Shown: piece by piece, positions 15,867 to 25,409 of the stretch
How the letters are laid out: the number at the start of each line of letters is the position of its first letter
Numbering within the stretch: the first letter of the stretch is position 1
Position numbers and translations under genes: made by a program
Notes under the pieces: generated by a model
The model's database searches: none
Seen by the model: the letters and a program-made list of their open reading frames with translations, nothing else
What the model was told of the DNA's origin: nothing
Assembly: GCF_000383095.1 (NCBI RefSeq)
Contig: NZ_AORL01000001.1
Coordinates: forward strand, 1 to 56,296
Direction of reading: 5' to 3'
Length of the DNA stretch: 56,296 nt
Source: Sphingomonas sp. PR090111-T3T-6A
GTDB taxonomy: Bacteria; Pseudomonadota; Alphaproteobacteria; Sphingomonadales; Sphingomonadaceae

Positions 15867-17237
15867 GTGAAGCTCCCGGCGTTCCTGCGTTCGTCGACGA
15901 CCCGCTTCTTCGCGCTGGTCTTCATCCTCCAGCTCATCTCGGGGACGGCGCTGCTGCTGTTCGTCCGCCACATCATCGCGGACGAACTGGAGCGTACCTC
16001 GCGCACGCTGGTGACGGCGCTGCGCGACGACCTGATCGCGGATTACGAGCATGAGGGCTCGCGCGGGCTGAGGCAGCTCATCGCCACCCGCCTCGCCACC
16101 ACCGGCGCGCGCGACGCGGCGGTGCTGCTGGACGATCCGGTCGGCAACCATCTCGCCGGCAATATCGAGGACTGGCCGCCGTTCCTCCCCTTCAACGCCG
16201 GCTGGCAGGTGACGCCGCCGCTCTATCGCGTCGGGCGCGACAAACCGGAGCAGATGGGCGTCATCTCCACCAAACTGCCCGACGGCACGCACCTGCTCGT
16301 CGGCCATGTCATCGAGGGCGATCTGCGCGTCCGCAGGCTCACCGGCGAGGCGATGATCGCGGCGCTGCTGCTGGCGATCCCGCTGGCGCTGCTCGGCGCG
16401 ATCGTGGCCACCCGCGTCATCACCGCACGCGTGGAGCGCATCGCCGAGACGGCGCGCCGCGTCGGCATGGGCGACCTCTCGCTGCGCGTGCCCGCCGACG
16501 AGAGCCGGGGCGACGCGTTCGGCGATCTGGCCGAGGCGATCAACCTGATGCTCGCCCGCATCGAGGCTCTGGTGGCGGAGCTGCGCGTCGTCACGGACTC
16601 GCTGGCGCACGACCTGCGCTCCCCCCTCACCCGCCTGTCGGCCACCATCGACCGGGCGATGCGCGAGACCGACGACGAGGCCGCCGCCGCCGCGCTGGAG
16701 CGCGTCGGCGCCGAGGCGGACACGCTGCTCGCGATGCTCTCCACCGCGCTCCAGATCAGCCGCGCCGAGGCCGGCATCGGGCGGGACCGCTTCGTCTCCA
16801 CCGATCTCGGGCGGATGCTGGAGGATCTGGCGGAGGTCTACGGCCCGCTCGCCGAGGAGCGCGGCTTCACGCTCACCGCCAGCGGCCAGGGCCATGCCGA
16901 CGTCCACCGCGAGCTGGTGGGGCAGGCGCTCGCCAACCTCGTCGACAATGCGATGAAATATGGGCGCGCGGGCGGGCATATCCGGCTCTCGGTCGCCACC
17001 CATGGGGATTTCGTGTCGCTGCTGGTCGACGACGACGGGCCGGGCATCCCCGCCGACCAGCGCGAACAGGCGCTGCGCCGCTTCGGCAGGCTCGACCCGG
17101 CGCGGCAGCCCGGCGGCGCGGGGCTGGGCCTCGCGCTCGCCGCTGCGGTCTCGCGCCTGCACGGCGGCGGCATCGAGCTCGGCGACAATGAGCCGGGGCT
17201 TTCGGTGCGCCTGTCGCTGCCCCGCTTGCAGACCTAG
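15867..17237 (+). CDS. Sensor histidine kinase with HAMP domain
   Basis: A 456-aa membrane kinase starting at GTG 15867. TM1 is at about 12-36, a periplasmic sensor loop of about 120 residues follows, then TM2 at about 160-182. The HAMP linker (about 183-235) has RVGMGDLSLRVP. The dimerisation/phospho-acceptor box is LAHDLRSPLTRL with His248. The ATPase domain has the N box LVDNAMKYG, G1 VDDDGPGIP and G2 GGAGLGLALA. It partners the response regulator just upstream. The sensor loop is not a recognised domain. Confidence 0.95.
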   Translation: MKLPAFLRSSTTRFFALVFILQLISGTALLLFVRHIIADELERTSRTLVTALRDDLIADYEHEGSRGLRQLIATRLATTGARDAAVLLDDPVGNHLAGNIEDWPPFLPFNAGWQVTPPLYRVGRDKPEQMGVISTKLPDGTHLLVGHVIEGDLRVRRLTGEAMIAALLLAIPLALLGAIVATRVITARVERIAETARRVGMGDLSLRVPADESRGDAFGDLAEAINLMLARIEALVAELRVVTDSLAHDLRSPLTRLSATIDRAMRETDDEAAAAALERVGAEADTLLAMLSTALQISRAEAGIGRDRFVSTDLGRMLEDLAEVYGPLAEERGFTLTASGQGHADVHRELVGQALANLVDNAMKYGRAGGHIRLSVATHGDFVSLLVDDDGPGIPADQREQALRRFGRLDPARQPGGAGLGLALAAAVSRLHGGGIELGDNEPGLSVRLSLPRLQT

Positions 17238-17281
17238 CGCGCCTTACGCGGCCGCCTCCTCGTCGTCATCAGTTCACCCCA

Positions 17282-17370
17282 AACCGTCATGCCGGACTTG
17301 ATCCGGCATCCAGCTTCTTCTTCGCGACCAAGGCGAAAGCAGCTGGACCCCGGATCAAGTCCGGGGTGAC
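17282..17370. repeat. BIME-like pair of REP palindromes
   Basis: Two 21-bp palindromes in opposite orientation with about 37 bp between them. The first is ATGCCGG-ACTTGAT-CCGGCAT (17289-17309) and the second is ACCCCGG-ATCAAGT-CCGGGGT (17347-17367). They are flanked by CCGTC / GTGAC and share inner CAGCTTCTTC-like arms. It lies in the 199-bp space between the kinase and the convergent trimodular gene, so it may also act as a two-way transcription barrier. The same unit, with the two palindrome types swapped, recurs at 41341-41429. Confidence 0.75.
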
Positions 17371-17436
17371 GAGGCAGGGGCACGGAGCGCCAGGCGCGTT
17401 ACGGGACACCGAACGAAGAAGGAGCAACAGTCCCCC

Positions 17437-20400
17437 TCAGGCGCTCGCCTCCACGCGCCCCGTCCGCTGGAGCTTGCCCCAGCCGACCCACGGACCCGAC
17501 AGCGCTGCGCCCACCGCGCGGATCACCACCGAATACATGAGCTGGCGATAGATGAAGCGCTGCGCCAGCAGCAGATGACCCGGATAGGGCTGGCGACGGG
17601 GCTCCAGTCGATAGGCGATCCAGCCACACAGCAGGTCGATCGAGCTGAAGGCCAGCCAGTAGACGCCCATGCGCAGCACGTCGCTCTGCGTCTGCGCCCA
17701 GCCATGCTGGTGGACGCGGATGATCGTCGAGACGACGCTGATGCCGAGCGCGAGGTCGATGATCGGCGAGATCATCGCGAACACGATCTGGAACAGCCAC
17801 GCCTGCGGAATGCCGACCAGCGCCAGCCCGGCGGGCTTGCGCTCGCGCAGGATGGCGCGGTGCTTCCACAGGCACTGGAGCGTGCCGAACGCCCAGCGGA
17901 AACGCTGCTTGGCGAGCGCGCGGAAGGTCTCCGGCGCCTCGGTCCATGCCACCGCGTCTACGTCATAGGCAACGCGCCAGCCGACGCGCTGGATGGCGAT
18001 GGTGAGGTCCTGATCCTCGGCCAGCGTATCGACCGGATAGCCGCCCACCGCGTCCAGCGCCGAACGCCGCCACGCGCCGACCGCGCCCGGCACGACGGTG
18101 ATCGCGTCGAACCGGCTGAGCGCGCGGCGCTCCAGATTCTGCGCGGTCACATATTCCACGGCCTGCCAACGGGTGACGAGGTTCACCCGGTTGCCGACCT
18201 TGGCATTGCCCGCGACCGCGCCGATCTCCTCGTCCGCAAACCAGCGGGCGAGGCGGGCGATGGTGGTCTTCTCGAACTGGGTGTCGGCGTCGAGCGCGAC
18301 GATCACGTCGCCCTTGGCCAGCGTCATGCCACGATTGAGCGCCGCCGCCTTGCCGCCGTTGGTGAGTGTCAGCAGCCGCACGCGCGGCTCGCCCGCGAAG
18401 GCCTGAGTGACGATGTCGCTGGTGCCGTCGGTGGAGCCGTCGTCGATGACGATGATCTCAAGCTGCACCTCCTCGCTCGCCAGCACGCGGCGGACCGAGC
18501 TTTCGATCACCCGCGCCTCGTTGAAGGCGGGGATCAGCACCGAGACGAAGCGGTTGGGATCGATCTCCGGCACCGGCTCCTGCGCCTGCTCGCGCTTCGA
18601 GAAGACCGCGAGGATCGCCATCAGCACGGCACGCGCGATGCCAAGCGTGATCGCCACGAAAAACAGCCACTTCAGCGTCGCGAGCAGACCGGCGAGGAAC
18701 AGGAAGATGCCGACATCCGCCCGCACCGCGAGCAGATCCTCACCCGAGATGGTGGGCATCACTTGCTGCGGCGTCAGCCCGACGAGCTGCGACACGGTGA
18801 CGAACTTATAGCCCTTAGCCTTCAGCGCCTGGATCAGGATCGGCAGCGCCTCGATCGTCTCGCGCCGGTCGCCGCCCGCGTCATGGAGCAGCATGATGTT
18901 GCCGGATCGCTCGGCATTGCCCGCCAGAACGCCCTGGATGCCGTTGCGGATGATCGCCGCCGCGCCGGGGCGCGTCCAGTCCTCGGTGTCGACATGGAGG
19001 CCGACATTGACATAGCCGTCGTCCTGCGCGCGCAGCGCAGGCACGAGTTCGTCGTCGGTCGTCGGCTCGGCGTCGCCGAAATAGGGGATGCGCAGCAGGC
19101 GCGTGCCGCGGCCGGTATAGGCCTCGATCAGACGCTGCGTGGCGTTGAACTCGATGCTGGTGCCGCGGCCCGAGACGAGCGCCATGTTCGGGTGCGTATA
19201 GCTGTGGTTCCCGATCTCGCTGCCTTCCGCGATGATGCGGTTGAGCAGGCCCGGATGGCTGACCGCATTCTCGCCGATCACGAAGAAGGTGGCGGGCACG
19301 CCTTCCTTCTTCAGGATGTCGAGGATCTTCGGCGTCCAGACCGAATCCGGCCCATCGTCGAAGGTCAGCGCCACCATGCCCGGCTGATAGCCCGTGCGGG
19401 TGACCACATAAGGCGTCGGCAGGCTCTCATAGGCCTCGCCGCGGATCAGATCGTTGCTGTCGGCCGTGATGGTGCGATGGCCCGTGGTGGGCGTATCGGT
19501 GATGCGCAGCACCTCGCCATTGCCCTCGACGTCCACGTCACCGACGGAACGCAGCATGGAGAGATCGGGCACCTTCCTGCTCTCGAACGCCTTGAACGCA
19601 TCCCATACGCCGGGGTCTTCCGACCCGAGACGCCACAGCGCCACGCCCGAAACGCCGATCGCGTCCGCCGCGCGGAGCTGGTTCCACGCGGTTGCGGCGT
19701 CGAGGAACCAGACGGAGTGGGGCACGCCGTCGTCGTCGGCATAGTCGAAGGTCGGGTTGCCGCTCTCGGGATCGAAGCGGATCTGCGTCTCGCTGTCGTG
19801 CGCGGTCAGCCACGCATCCTCGACCGAGACGATGCCCGCCTCCTTGTTCCCCTTCTTCCAGTCATAGCCGTAATTGGCGATGGCGACGATCGACTTGGCC
19901 GGGCCGACGGCGGCGACCGCCTCGCGCATCCGGTCGACGAACCAGCGCTGCGAGGCGACGGGGCCGGGCTCGCTGCTCGTCTCGTGCTCGTCATAGTCCA
20001 TGATGAACAGGCGGTCGGCGATGCGGGCGTAGGCCTTCAGATCCCATTCGGGATTGCCGACCGGCACGGCCACCGTCACCATCAGCCCCTTGGCGCCGAG
20101 CCGCGCCTTCGCCTCCGCGATGAAGCGCAGATAGTCGCGCTGGGCGGTGACGGGCAGGTCCTCGAAATCGAGCACCACGCCCGCCGCCTGCCAGCGCGCC
20201 AGCATCGGCTCGATCTGGTCGAGCAGGTGCGCGCGCGCCTTGGGATCGCGCAGCAGGGCCGCGAAGCCGGGGCCGTCGGGCTGGCCGTTCGAGAAGTTCT
20301 GGACGAGCGGCAGGATCTTGGGCCGGCTGGTGCCCTGACGCAGCACCGCGTCGAGTACGCGGTCGTTCAGCGCCGTGAAGTCGTGCTTCGGGCCGTTCAC

Positions 20401-20784
20401 CGTCGCCAGCACCGGCACCAGCCAGTCGATCTGCCCGATATGGCGGACCAGCGAGGTGCGGGACGCATCGTCCCACGGCACGTAGAAGGCGACGACCTGC
20501 TGGTGCACGGCGGCGGCGGCCCGCTCCTGCGCGCCGGTCGAGACCGGTAGCCAGCCGCCCAGCGCGCGCTTCAGCACGCGGCGGACATGCGCGATCTGCG
20601 CCGGCAGCGGGCGCGGCTGCGCACGCTCGATGCGGATATCCAGCGGGCTCGGCACGGGAACGTGGACGATCGTCAGCGCGAAGACGCAGGCCGTGATGGC
20701 GAGCGCGATGATCAGCGCGAACAGGGCTCGAAGCGACCAGCGCTTCCGCCGGCCGCTGGGATCGTAGAAAACCGGGGCCTTCAT
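17437..20784 (-). CDS. Trimodular GH18-like / NodB deacetylase / GT2 glycosyltransferase
   Basis: A 1115-aa membrane protein from ATG 20784 (AGGTGA before it). One transmembrane segment is at about 16-42. A GH18-like TIM barrel follows (about 85-420) with the catalytic-strand motif GVVLDFEDLP. A NodB polysaccharide deacetylase (about 470-680) has TFDDGPDS, HSYTHPN, RIPYFG and LLHDAGG. Transmembrane helices near 700-735 lead to a GT2 synthase (about 745-990) with DDGSTDGT, DAD, EDQDL and QRFRW, and then C-terminal transmembrane helices. The GT2 motifs are those of processive beta-glycan synthases (PgaC/NodC type). One polypeptide could thus make, deacetylate and trim or bind an N-acetylglucosamine-type polymer. 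No pga neighbours are present. Confidence 0.9.
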   Translation of the reverse strand: MKAPVFYDPSGRRKRWSLRALFALIIALAITACVFALTIVHVPVPSPLDIRIERAQPRPLPAQIAHVRRVLKRALGGWLPVSTGAQERAAAAVHQQVVAFYVPWDDASRTSLVRHIGQIDWLVPVLATVNGPKHDFTALNDRVLDAVLRQGTSRPKILPLVQNFSNGQPDGPGFAALLRDPKARAHLLDQIEPMLARWQAAGVVLDFEDLPVTAQRDYLRFIAEAKARLGAKGLMVTVAVPVGNPEWDLKAYARIADRLFIMDYDEHETSSEPGPVASQRWFVDRMREAVAAVGPAKSIVAIANYGYDWKKGNKEAGIVSVEDAWLTAHDSETQIRFDPESGNPTFDYADDDGVPHSVWFLDAATAWNQLRAADAIGVSGVALWRLGSEDPGVWDAFKAFESRKVPDLSMLRSVGDVDVEGNGEVLRITDTPTTGHRTITADSNDLIRGEAYESLPTPYVVTRTGYQPGMVALTFDDGPDSVWTPKILDILKKEGVPATFFVIGENAVSHPGLLNRIIAEGSEIGNHSYTHPNMALVSGRGTSIEFNATQRLIEAYTGRGTRLLRIPYFGDAEPTTDDELVPALRAQDDGYVNVGLHVDTEDWTRPGAAAIIRNGIQGVLAGNAERSGNIMLLHDAGGDRRETIEALPILIQALKAKGYKFVTVSQLVGLTPQQVMPTISGEDLLAVRADVGIFLFLAGLLATLKWLFFVAITLGIARAVLMAILAVFSKREQAQEPVPEIDPNRFVSVLIPAFNEARVIESSVRRVLASEEVQLEIIVIDDGSTDGTSDIVTQAFAGEPRVRLLTLTNGGKAAALNRGMTLAKGDVIVALDADTQFEKTTIARLARWFADEEIGAVAGNAKVGNRVNLVTRWQAVEYVTAQNLERRALSRFDAITVVPGAVGAWRRSALDAVGGYPVDTLAEDQDLTIAIQRVGWRVAYDVDAVAWTEAPETFRALAKQRFRWAFGTLQCLWKHRAILRERKPAGLALVGIPQAWLFQIVFAMISPIIDLALGISVVSTIIRVHQHGWAQTQSDVLRMGVYWLAFSSIDLLCGWIAYRLEPRRQPYPGHLLLAQRFIYRQLMYSVVIRAVGAALSGPWVGWGKLQRTGRVEASA

Positions 20785-20809
20785 ATCACCTGTTACCCCA
20801 CCCTCACGC

Positions 20810-20856
20810 AAAAACGAAAACGGCGCCCGGCCGGGAGTGGGTAGCCGAGCGCCGTT
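20810..20856 (-). terminator. Rho-independent terminator after cysNC
   Basis: On the minus strand the stem arms AACGGCGC and GCGCCGTT are perfect and are extended by CGGC/GCCG-like pairs. They are followed by TTTTCGTTTTT (20820-20810). This would end the cysQ-cysD-cysNC transcript. The rest of the 20785-21033 gap holds a second GC-rich dyad (ggcgt...acgcc, near 20869-20906) and nothing else I can name. Confidence 0.7.
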
Positions 20857-21033
20857 CCGTCATGCATCGGCGTGACAGGGTCCAGGCCCGCCGACGCCAT
20901 GGACCGTAGCCGTGGCGCCTCAGCGGTGCCGTGACCTCGGCATGAAGGATCGGTAATGTCTTCCCCGGACGCCCGGCCAGGCGTTCACGCCAGCCTTATC
21001 CTGCCCGACACGCCGTGGGAACCTCTGCCCGCC

Positions 21034-22959
21034 TCAAATCTCCCAGATGATGGCATCGCGCAGGATGTGATCGACGATCCGCTCGGCCGCGGCCTCCGCC
21101 GACATCCGCGTCGTGTCGATGCGGATCTCCGGATTTTCAGGGGCTTCATAGGGGCTGTCGATGCCGGTGAAGTGCTTCAGCTCGCCACGCCGTGCCTTGG
21201 CGTAGAGGCCCTTCACGTCGCGCCGCTCGGCGTCCGCCAGCGGGGTATCGACGTGGATTTCCACGAACTCGCCCTGCGGGAGCATCCGGCGCACCATCTC
21301 GCGCTCCGCCCGGAACGGCGAGATGAAGGCGGTGAGCACGATCAGCCCCGCGTCCGTCATCAGCTTGGCGACCTCGCCGACGCGGCGGATATTCTCCACC
21401 CGGTCCGCATCGGTGAAGCCCAGATCCTTGTTGAGCCCATGGCGCACATTGTCGCCGTCGAGCAGGAAGCTGTGCCGGCCGAGCGTGTGGAGCTTCTTCT
21501 CCACCAGATTGGCGATGGTCGACTTGCCCGCGCCCGACAGCCCCGTGAACCAGAGCAGCTTGGGGCTCTGGTTCTTGAGGCGGGCATGGGCCTCGCGGGT
21601 GACGTCGATGGCCTGCCAGTGGACATTCTCCGCGCGGCGCAGCGCGAAGTGGATCATGCCCGCCGCGACGGTCGCGTTGGTGAGCTTGTCAATCAGGATG
21701 AAGCCGCCGAGCGCGCGGTTCTGCTCATAGGCCTCGAATACCAGCGGGCGATCGGTCGAGAGGTTGGCGACGCCGATGGCGTTCAGCTCCAGCGTCTTCG
21801 CCGCGAGCTTCTCCATCGTGTTGACGTTGATCTGGTATTTGGGCGCCTGCACCTGCACGGTGACGGTCTGCGCGCCGAGCTTCAGCCAGTAAGGCCGGCC
21901 CGGCAGCATCGCCTCCTCGGCCATCCAGACGAGGCTCGCCTCGAACTGGTCGGCGGCTTGCGGCGGGTTCGACGCCACCGCGATCACGTCGCCGCGCGAG
22001 CAGTCGATCTCGTCGGCGAGCGTTAGCGTGACCGACTGGCCCGCCACCGCCTCCTCCAGATCGCCATCGAGGGTGACGATGCGCTCGACCGTCGAGGTCT
22101 TGCCCGAGGGCAGCACCCGGATCGCGTCGCCCGGACGGACCACCCCCGCCGCGATCTGCCCCGCGAAGCCCCGGAAATCGAGGTTGGGGCGGTTCACCCA
22201 CTGCACGCTCATGCGGAAGGGCTTGGCCTGCTCCGCCTCGGCATCGACCTCAACGGTTTCGAGATGCTCGATCAGCGTGGGCCCCTCATACCAGGGCGTG
22301 TTCTCCGAGCGCGTGGTGATGTTGTCGCCGACGAAGCCAGAGATCGGCAGGGCGACGAAATCGGCGATCCCGATGCTCTCGGCGAAGGCGCGATAATCCT
22401 CGACGATGGCGTCGAAAGTGGCCCGGTCATATTCGACCAGATCCATCTTGTTCACCGCCAGCACGATGTGCCGCACCCCGATCAGGTGCGCGAGATAGGA
22501 GTGCCGCCGCGTCTGGGTCAGCACGCCCTTGCGCGCGTCGATCAGGATCACGGCGAGGTCGGCGGTGGACGCGCCCGTCACCATGTTGCGCGTGTACTGC
22601 TCGTGGCCGGGGGTGTCGGCGACGATGAACTTGCGCTTCTCGGTCGCGAAGAAGCGGTAGGCGACGTCGATGGTGATGCCCTGCTCGCGCTCGGCGGCGA
22701 GCCCGTCGACGAGCAGCGCGAAGTCGATCGCCTGCCCCTGCGTGCCGACGCGCTTGGAGTCCGCCTCCAGTGCGGCGAGTTGATCCTCGAAGATCATCTT
22801 CGAATCATAGAGCAGCCGCCCGATCAGCGTGGACTTGCCGTCGTCCACCGAGCCGCAGGTGATGAAGCGGAGCAGCGACTTATGGCGATGACGGTCGAGA
22901 TAGGCGTCGATGTCGGCGGCGATCAGCGCGTCGGCGCGGTAGCTGGAGGTGTCGTTCAT
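21034..22959 (-). CDS. cysNC: Sulfate adenylyltransferase subunit 1 / adenylylsulfate kinase fusion (CysN-CysC)
   Basis: A 641-aa bifunctional protein of the NodQ type. The N-terminal GTPase (about 25-240) has [17 protein letters not shown] and NKMDLV, followed by EF-Tu-like beta-barrels to about 445. It drives APS formation by CysD. The C-terminal APS kinase (about 460-640) has the P-loop GLSGAGKST, the [10 protein letters not shown] motif and [13 protein letters not shown], and makes PAPS. Start ATG 22959 shares a base with the cysD stop (TGATG). A terminator follows. With CysD it activates sulfate. Because CysH in this window looks like an APS reductase, the PAPS made here may mainly feed sulfotransferases. 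Confidence 0.97.
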   Translation of the reverse strand: MNDTSSYRADALIAADIDAYLDRHRHKSLLRFITCGSVDDGKSTLIGRLLYDSKMIFEDQLAALEADSKRVGTQGQAIDFALLVDGLAAEREQGITIDVAYRFFATEKRKFIVADTPGHEQYTRNMVTGASTADLAVILIDARKGVLTQTRRHSYLAHLIGVRHIVLAVNKMDLVEYDRATFDAIVEDYRAFAESIGIADFVALPISGFVGDNITTRSENTPWYEGPTLIEHLETVEVDAEAEQAKPFRMSVQWVNRPNLDFRGFAGQIAAGVVRPGDAIRVLPSGKTSTVERIVTLDGDLEEAVAGQSVTLTLADEIDCSRGDVIAVASNPPQAADQFEASLVWMAEEAMLPGRPYWLKLGAQTVTVQVQAPKYQINVNTMEKLAAKTLELNAIGVANLSTDRPLVFEAYEQNRALGGFILIDKLTNATVAAGMIHFALRRAENVHWQAIDVTREAHARLKNQSPKLLWFTGLSGAGKSTIANLVEKKLHTLGRHSFLLDGDNVRHGLNKDLGFTDADRVENIRRVGEVAKLMTDAGLIVLTAFISPFRAEREMVRRMLPQGEFVEIHVDTPLADAERRDVKGLYAKARRGELKHFTGIDSPYEAPENPEIRIDTTRMSAEAAAERIVDHILRDAIIWEI

Positions 22960-23882
22960 CAGAAATACCCCTCCTGCTTCTTCTTCTCCATGCTGGCGTC
23001 GCCCGCATCGCGATCGATGGCGCGGCCCTGCCGCTCGGACGTCGTGGTGAGCAGCATTTCCTGAATGACCTCGGAGAGCGTCGAAGCCTCGCTCTCCACC
23101 GCGCCGGTCAGCGGGTAGCAGCCAAGCGTGCGGAAGCGGATCGAGCGCATCACCGGCTCCTCGCCCGGCTTCAGGCGGAAGCGCTCGTCGTCCACCATCA
23201 GCAGCAGCCCGTCGCGCTCCACGGTCGGGCGCGGGGCGGCGAAATAGAGCGGGACGATCGGGATGTTCTCAAGCTGGATGTACTGCCAGATGTCCAGCTC
23301 GGTCCAGTTGGAGATCGGGAAGACGCGAATGCTCTCGCCCTTGTTCTTCCGCGCGTTGTAGAGGTTCCACAGCTCCGGGCGCTGGTTCTTCGGGTCCCAG
23401 CGGTGCGAGGCCGAGCGGAAGGAGAAGATGCGCTCCTTGGCGCGGCTCTTCTCCTCGTCGCGGCGCGCGCCGCCGAAGGCCGCGTCGAAGCCATAATGGT
23501 CGAGCGCCTGCTTCAGCCCTTCCGTCTTCCACATGTCGGTGTGGAGCGCGCCATGGTCGAACGGGTTGATGCCGCGTTCCATCGCTTCCGGATTGTGGTG
23601 GACGAGCAGGTTCATGCCGCTCTCCCGCGCCATCCGGTCACGCAGCTCGTACATCGCCTTGAACTTCCACGTCGTATCGACATGGAGCAGCGGGAAAGGC
23701 GGCGGCGAGGGATAGAAGGCCTTGCGCGCCAGATGCAGCATCACCGCCGAATCCTTCCCGACCGAATACAGCATCACCGGCCGCGTCGCCTCCGCCACCA
23801 CCTCCCGCATGATGTGGATGCTCTCCGCCTCCAGGCGCTGGAGATGCGTGAGGCGTTCGGGGGCAAGGGAAAGAACCGTCAT
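22959..23882 (-). CDS. cysD: Sulfate adenylyltransferase subunit 2
   Basis: A 307-aa catalytic subunit of ATP sulfurylase, which makes adenylylsulfate from ATP and sulfate. The PP-loop is in [18 protein letters not shown] (about residue 40-57). Family landmarks are [29 protein letters not shown] and [15 protein letters not shown], ending near [21 protein letters not shown]. Length and ends are normal for CysD. It overlaps cysNC by one base and follows cysQ by 72 bp, so the three are probably one transcript. Confidence 0.97.
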   Translation of the reverse strand: MTVLSLAPERLTHLQRLEAESIHIMREVVAEATRPVMLYSVGKDSAVMLHLARKAFYPSPPPFPLLHVDTTWKFKAMYELRDRMARESGMNLLVHHNPEAMERGINPFDHGALHTDMWKTEGLKQALDHYGFDAAFGGARRDEEKSRAKERIFSFRSASHRWDPKNQRPELWNLYNARKNKGESIRVFPISNWTELDIWQYIQLENIPIVPLYFAAPRPTVERDGLLLMVDDERFRLKPGEEPVMRSIRFRTLGCYPLTGAVESEASTLSEVIQEMLLTTTSERQGRAIDRDAGDASMEKKKQEGYF

Positions 23883-23954
23883 GATGCGCCCTGTTTGGCG
23901 GGCAATGGCTCCGCTTTCCAGACTCGCTTTCTTCTTACCCCGAAAGCTCGGCTG

Positions 23955-24683
23955 TCAGGCAGCAAGGTGCAAAGCGCCGTGCAGGCGCTCGGTCCATTCG
24001 GGGCGGCTGACGAGCAGGTCCGGCATCCAGCTTTCCGGCTGGTTGTAGACGAGCGGGCGGCCATCCAGCGTGGTGGCGTTGAGCCCCGCTGCCTTGGCGA
24101 TCGCGACGGGCGCCGCTGAATCCCACTCATATTGCCCGCCGGCATGGAGATAGGCGATCGCGTCGCCGCGCAGCACCGCCATCGTCTTGGCGCCGGCCGA
24201 GCCCATCGGCAGCATCTCGACGTCGAGCTTGGCGCAGGTCTTGATCGCGCATTCGGGCGCGCGCGAGCGGCTGACGAGGATGCCCGGCTTCTTGTGGAGA
24301 TCCGCCAGCACCACCTTGTCGGAGCGCCACAGCGTGCCGCGCGCCGGCTCCGCCACCGCGCCCACCACCGGCTCGCCGTCGATCGCCAGCGCGACATGGA
24401 CGGCCCAGTCGTCCCGGCCCTCGGAATATTCCCGCGTGCCGTCGAGGGGATCGATGATCCACACGCGGCGCTTCCCCAAGCGCGCCTTGTCGTCGGCGCT
24501 CTCTTCCGAGAGCAGGCCGTCATCGGGCCGCTGGTGGCGGATGGCGCGGACCAGAAAGGCGTTCGCGGTCTGGTCCCCCGCCTCGCCGAGCGCCTTGCCG
24601 GTGAGCAGGTTGCAACGCCTCAGGTCGAGGAGCACGCGCCCCGCAACGTCGGCGAGGCTGGCAGCGAGATCGATATCGTTCAC
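23955..24683 (-). CDS. cysQ: 3'(2'),5'-bisphosphate nucleotidase CysQ
   Basis: A 242-aa inositol-monophosphatase-family enzyme that hydrolyses PAP (and PAPS) to AMP (APS), removing the inhibitory by-product of PAPS use. Metal-site motifs are LLSEESADD, the hallmark WIIDPLDGTREYSEG and WDSAAPVAIAKAAGL. I chose GTG 24683, which gives a natural start NDIDLAASLADVAGR. A TTG at 24719 would add 12 residues, and neither has a strong ribosome site. It lies upstream of cysD on the same strand, matching a role in the sulfate-activation block. Confidence 0.92.
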   Translation of the reverse strand: MNDIDLAASLADVAGRVLLDLRRCNLLTGKALGEAGDQTANAFLVRAIRHQRPDDGLLSEESADDKARLGKRRVWIIDPLDGTREYSEGRDDWAVHVALAIDGEPVVGAVAEPARGTLWRSDKVVLADLHKKPGILVSRSRAPECAIKTCAKLDVEMLPMGSAGAKTMAVLRGDAIAYLHAGGQYEWDSAAPVAIAKAAGLNATTLDGRPLVYNQPESWMPDLLVSRPEWTERLHGALHLAA

Positions 24684-24755
24684 GAGTTGCAAAATGAGAC
24701 GGTCGCTCGCCGAAATCAACGCAGCGTTTGTTGGGAGGACAACAGGCCGCCTAGC

Positions 24756-25259
24756 TCAGTCGAACGCCTCGCCCGGCTCGACGCCCCAAAGACGCGTCTC
24801 TTCCAGATAGCCGCCACGGCCCTGCACGTCGAACTTGCACCAGCCCGCGGCACATTTCGAGAGGCGGCCGATCACGCCGGGCTCGGCCCGCCACACCACC
24901 CTCGATCCCGGATCGGGCCGATCGCGGAGTTCCGCCACGCCGCCCTTCACCATGCCGGTTCGCTGATCGGACACGAGATTGCCGATCATCCAGCCCTCGG
25001 TGCCGTCGGGGTCGCGGATCTTGCGCCAGCCGGGATAGACCTCCAGCACCTGCACCGGCAGGCCCGCGCGCTGATAGAGCCAGCTCGCCGGATAGTTGCG
25101 CCCCGGCCCTGTCCGCATCCGCGCCTGCCCGGCGGAGATCGAGCCCCAGTAAGGCGTCTGGCGAACCTGATTCGACGCCGCCTGCGCGCCCGCTCCGATC
25201 GCGAGCGCGGCGATCGCCGCCACCATCATCGACTTCACCGCCGACCTCATCGCCTTCAT
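24756..25259 (-). CDS. Exported bacterial SH3-domain protein
   Basis: A 167-aa protein from ATG 25259 (ATG 25277 and 25250 are alternatives). It has a signal peptide (hydrophobic AAIAALAIGAGAQA) and two SH3-like repeats typical of the bacterial SH3_4 family. The first reads QARMRTGPGRNYPASWLY...VLEVYPGWRKIRDPDGTEGWM and the second AELRDRPDPGSRVVWRAEPGVIGRLSKCAAGWCKFDVQGRGGYL. Two Cys in the second repeat could form a disulfide. Such proteins bind cell-wall peptides or act as periplasmic accessories. It ends 72 bp before cysQ, so some read-through is possible. Confidence 0.87.
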   Translation of the reverse strand: MKAMRSAVKSMMVAAIAALAIGAGAQAASNQVRQTPYWGSISAGQARMRTGPGRNYPASWLYQRAGLPVQVLEVYPGWRKIRDPDGTEGWMIGNLVSDQRTGMVKGGVAELRDRPDPGSRVVWRAEPGVIGRLSKCAAGWCKFDVQGRGGYLEETRLWGVEPGEAFD

Positions 25260-25326
25260 CCCCAAACCGCTGCGCATCCAGGGCTCTAGGACAGGCGCCG
25301 GACCCCGCACAAGGCCCACCAAAGGC

Positions 25327-25352
25327 GGAACCCGCCCAATCGCTCAACCGTT
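25327..25352 (+). promoter_or_regulatory. Candidate EcfG (general stress response) promoter
   Basis: GGAAC (25327-25331) and CGTT (25349-25352) are separated by 17 nt. This is the alphaproteobacterial EcfG consensus GGAAC-N16/17-CGTT. It points to the small exported protein whose ATG is 58 nt downstream of the -10. A sigma-70-like TATGCT is also present nearby at about 25374. Confidence 0.6.
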
Positions 25353-25409
25353 TTCCGCCCTGTGCCCGCGTGCTATGCTCGCCGGCAGAGTGTTCGAGAG
25401 GGAGTTGTT

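Noticed and set aside
17575-20550. Plus-strand open frame of about 990 codons
   Set aside because: Antisense to the trimodular glycan protein; composition is a repeat of Arg, Asp, Ala and His with no motif.
20857-21033. Possible riboswitch or small RNA in the gap beyond cysNC
   Set aside because: It is downstream of the cys transcript rather than before it, and only short GC dyads are visible. No known riboswitch core was recognised.
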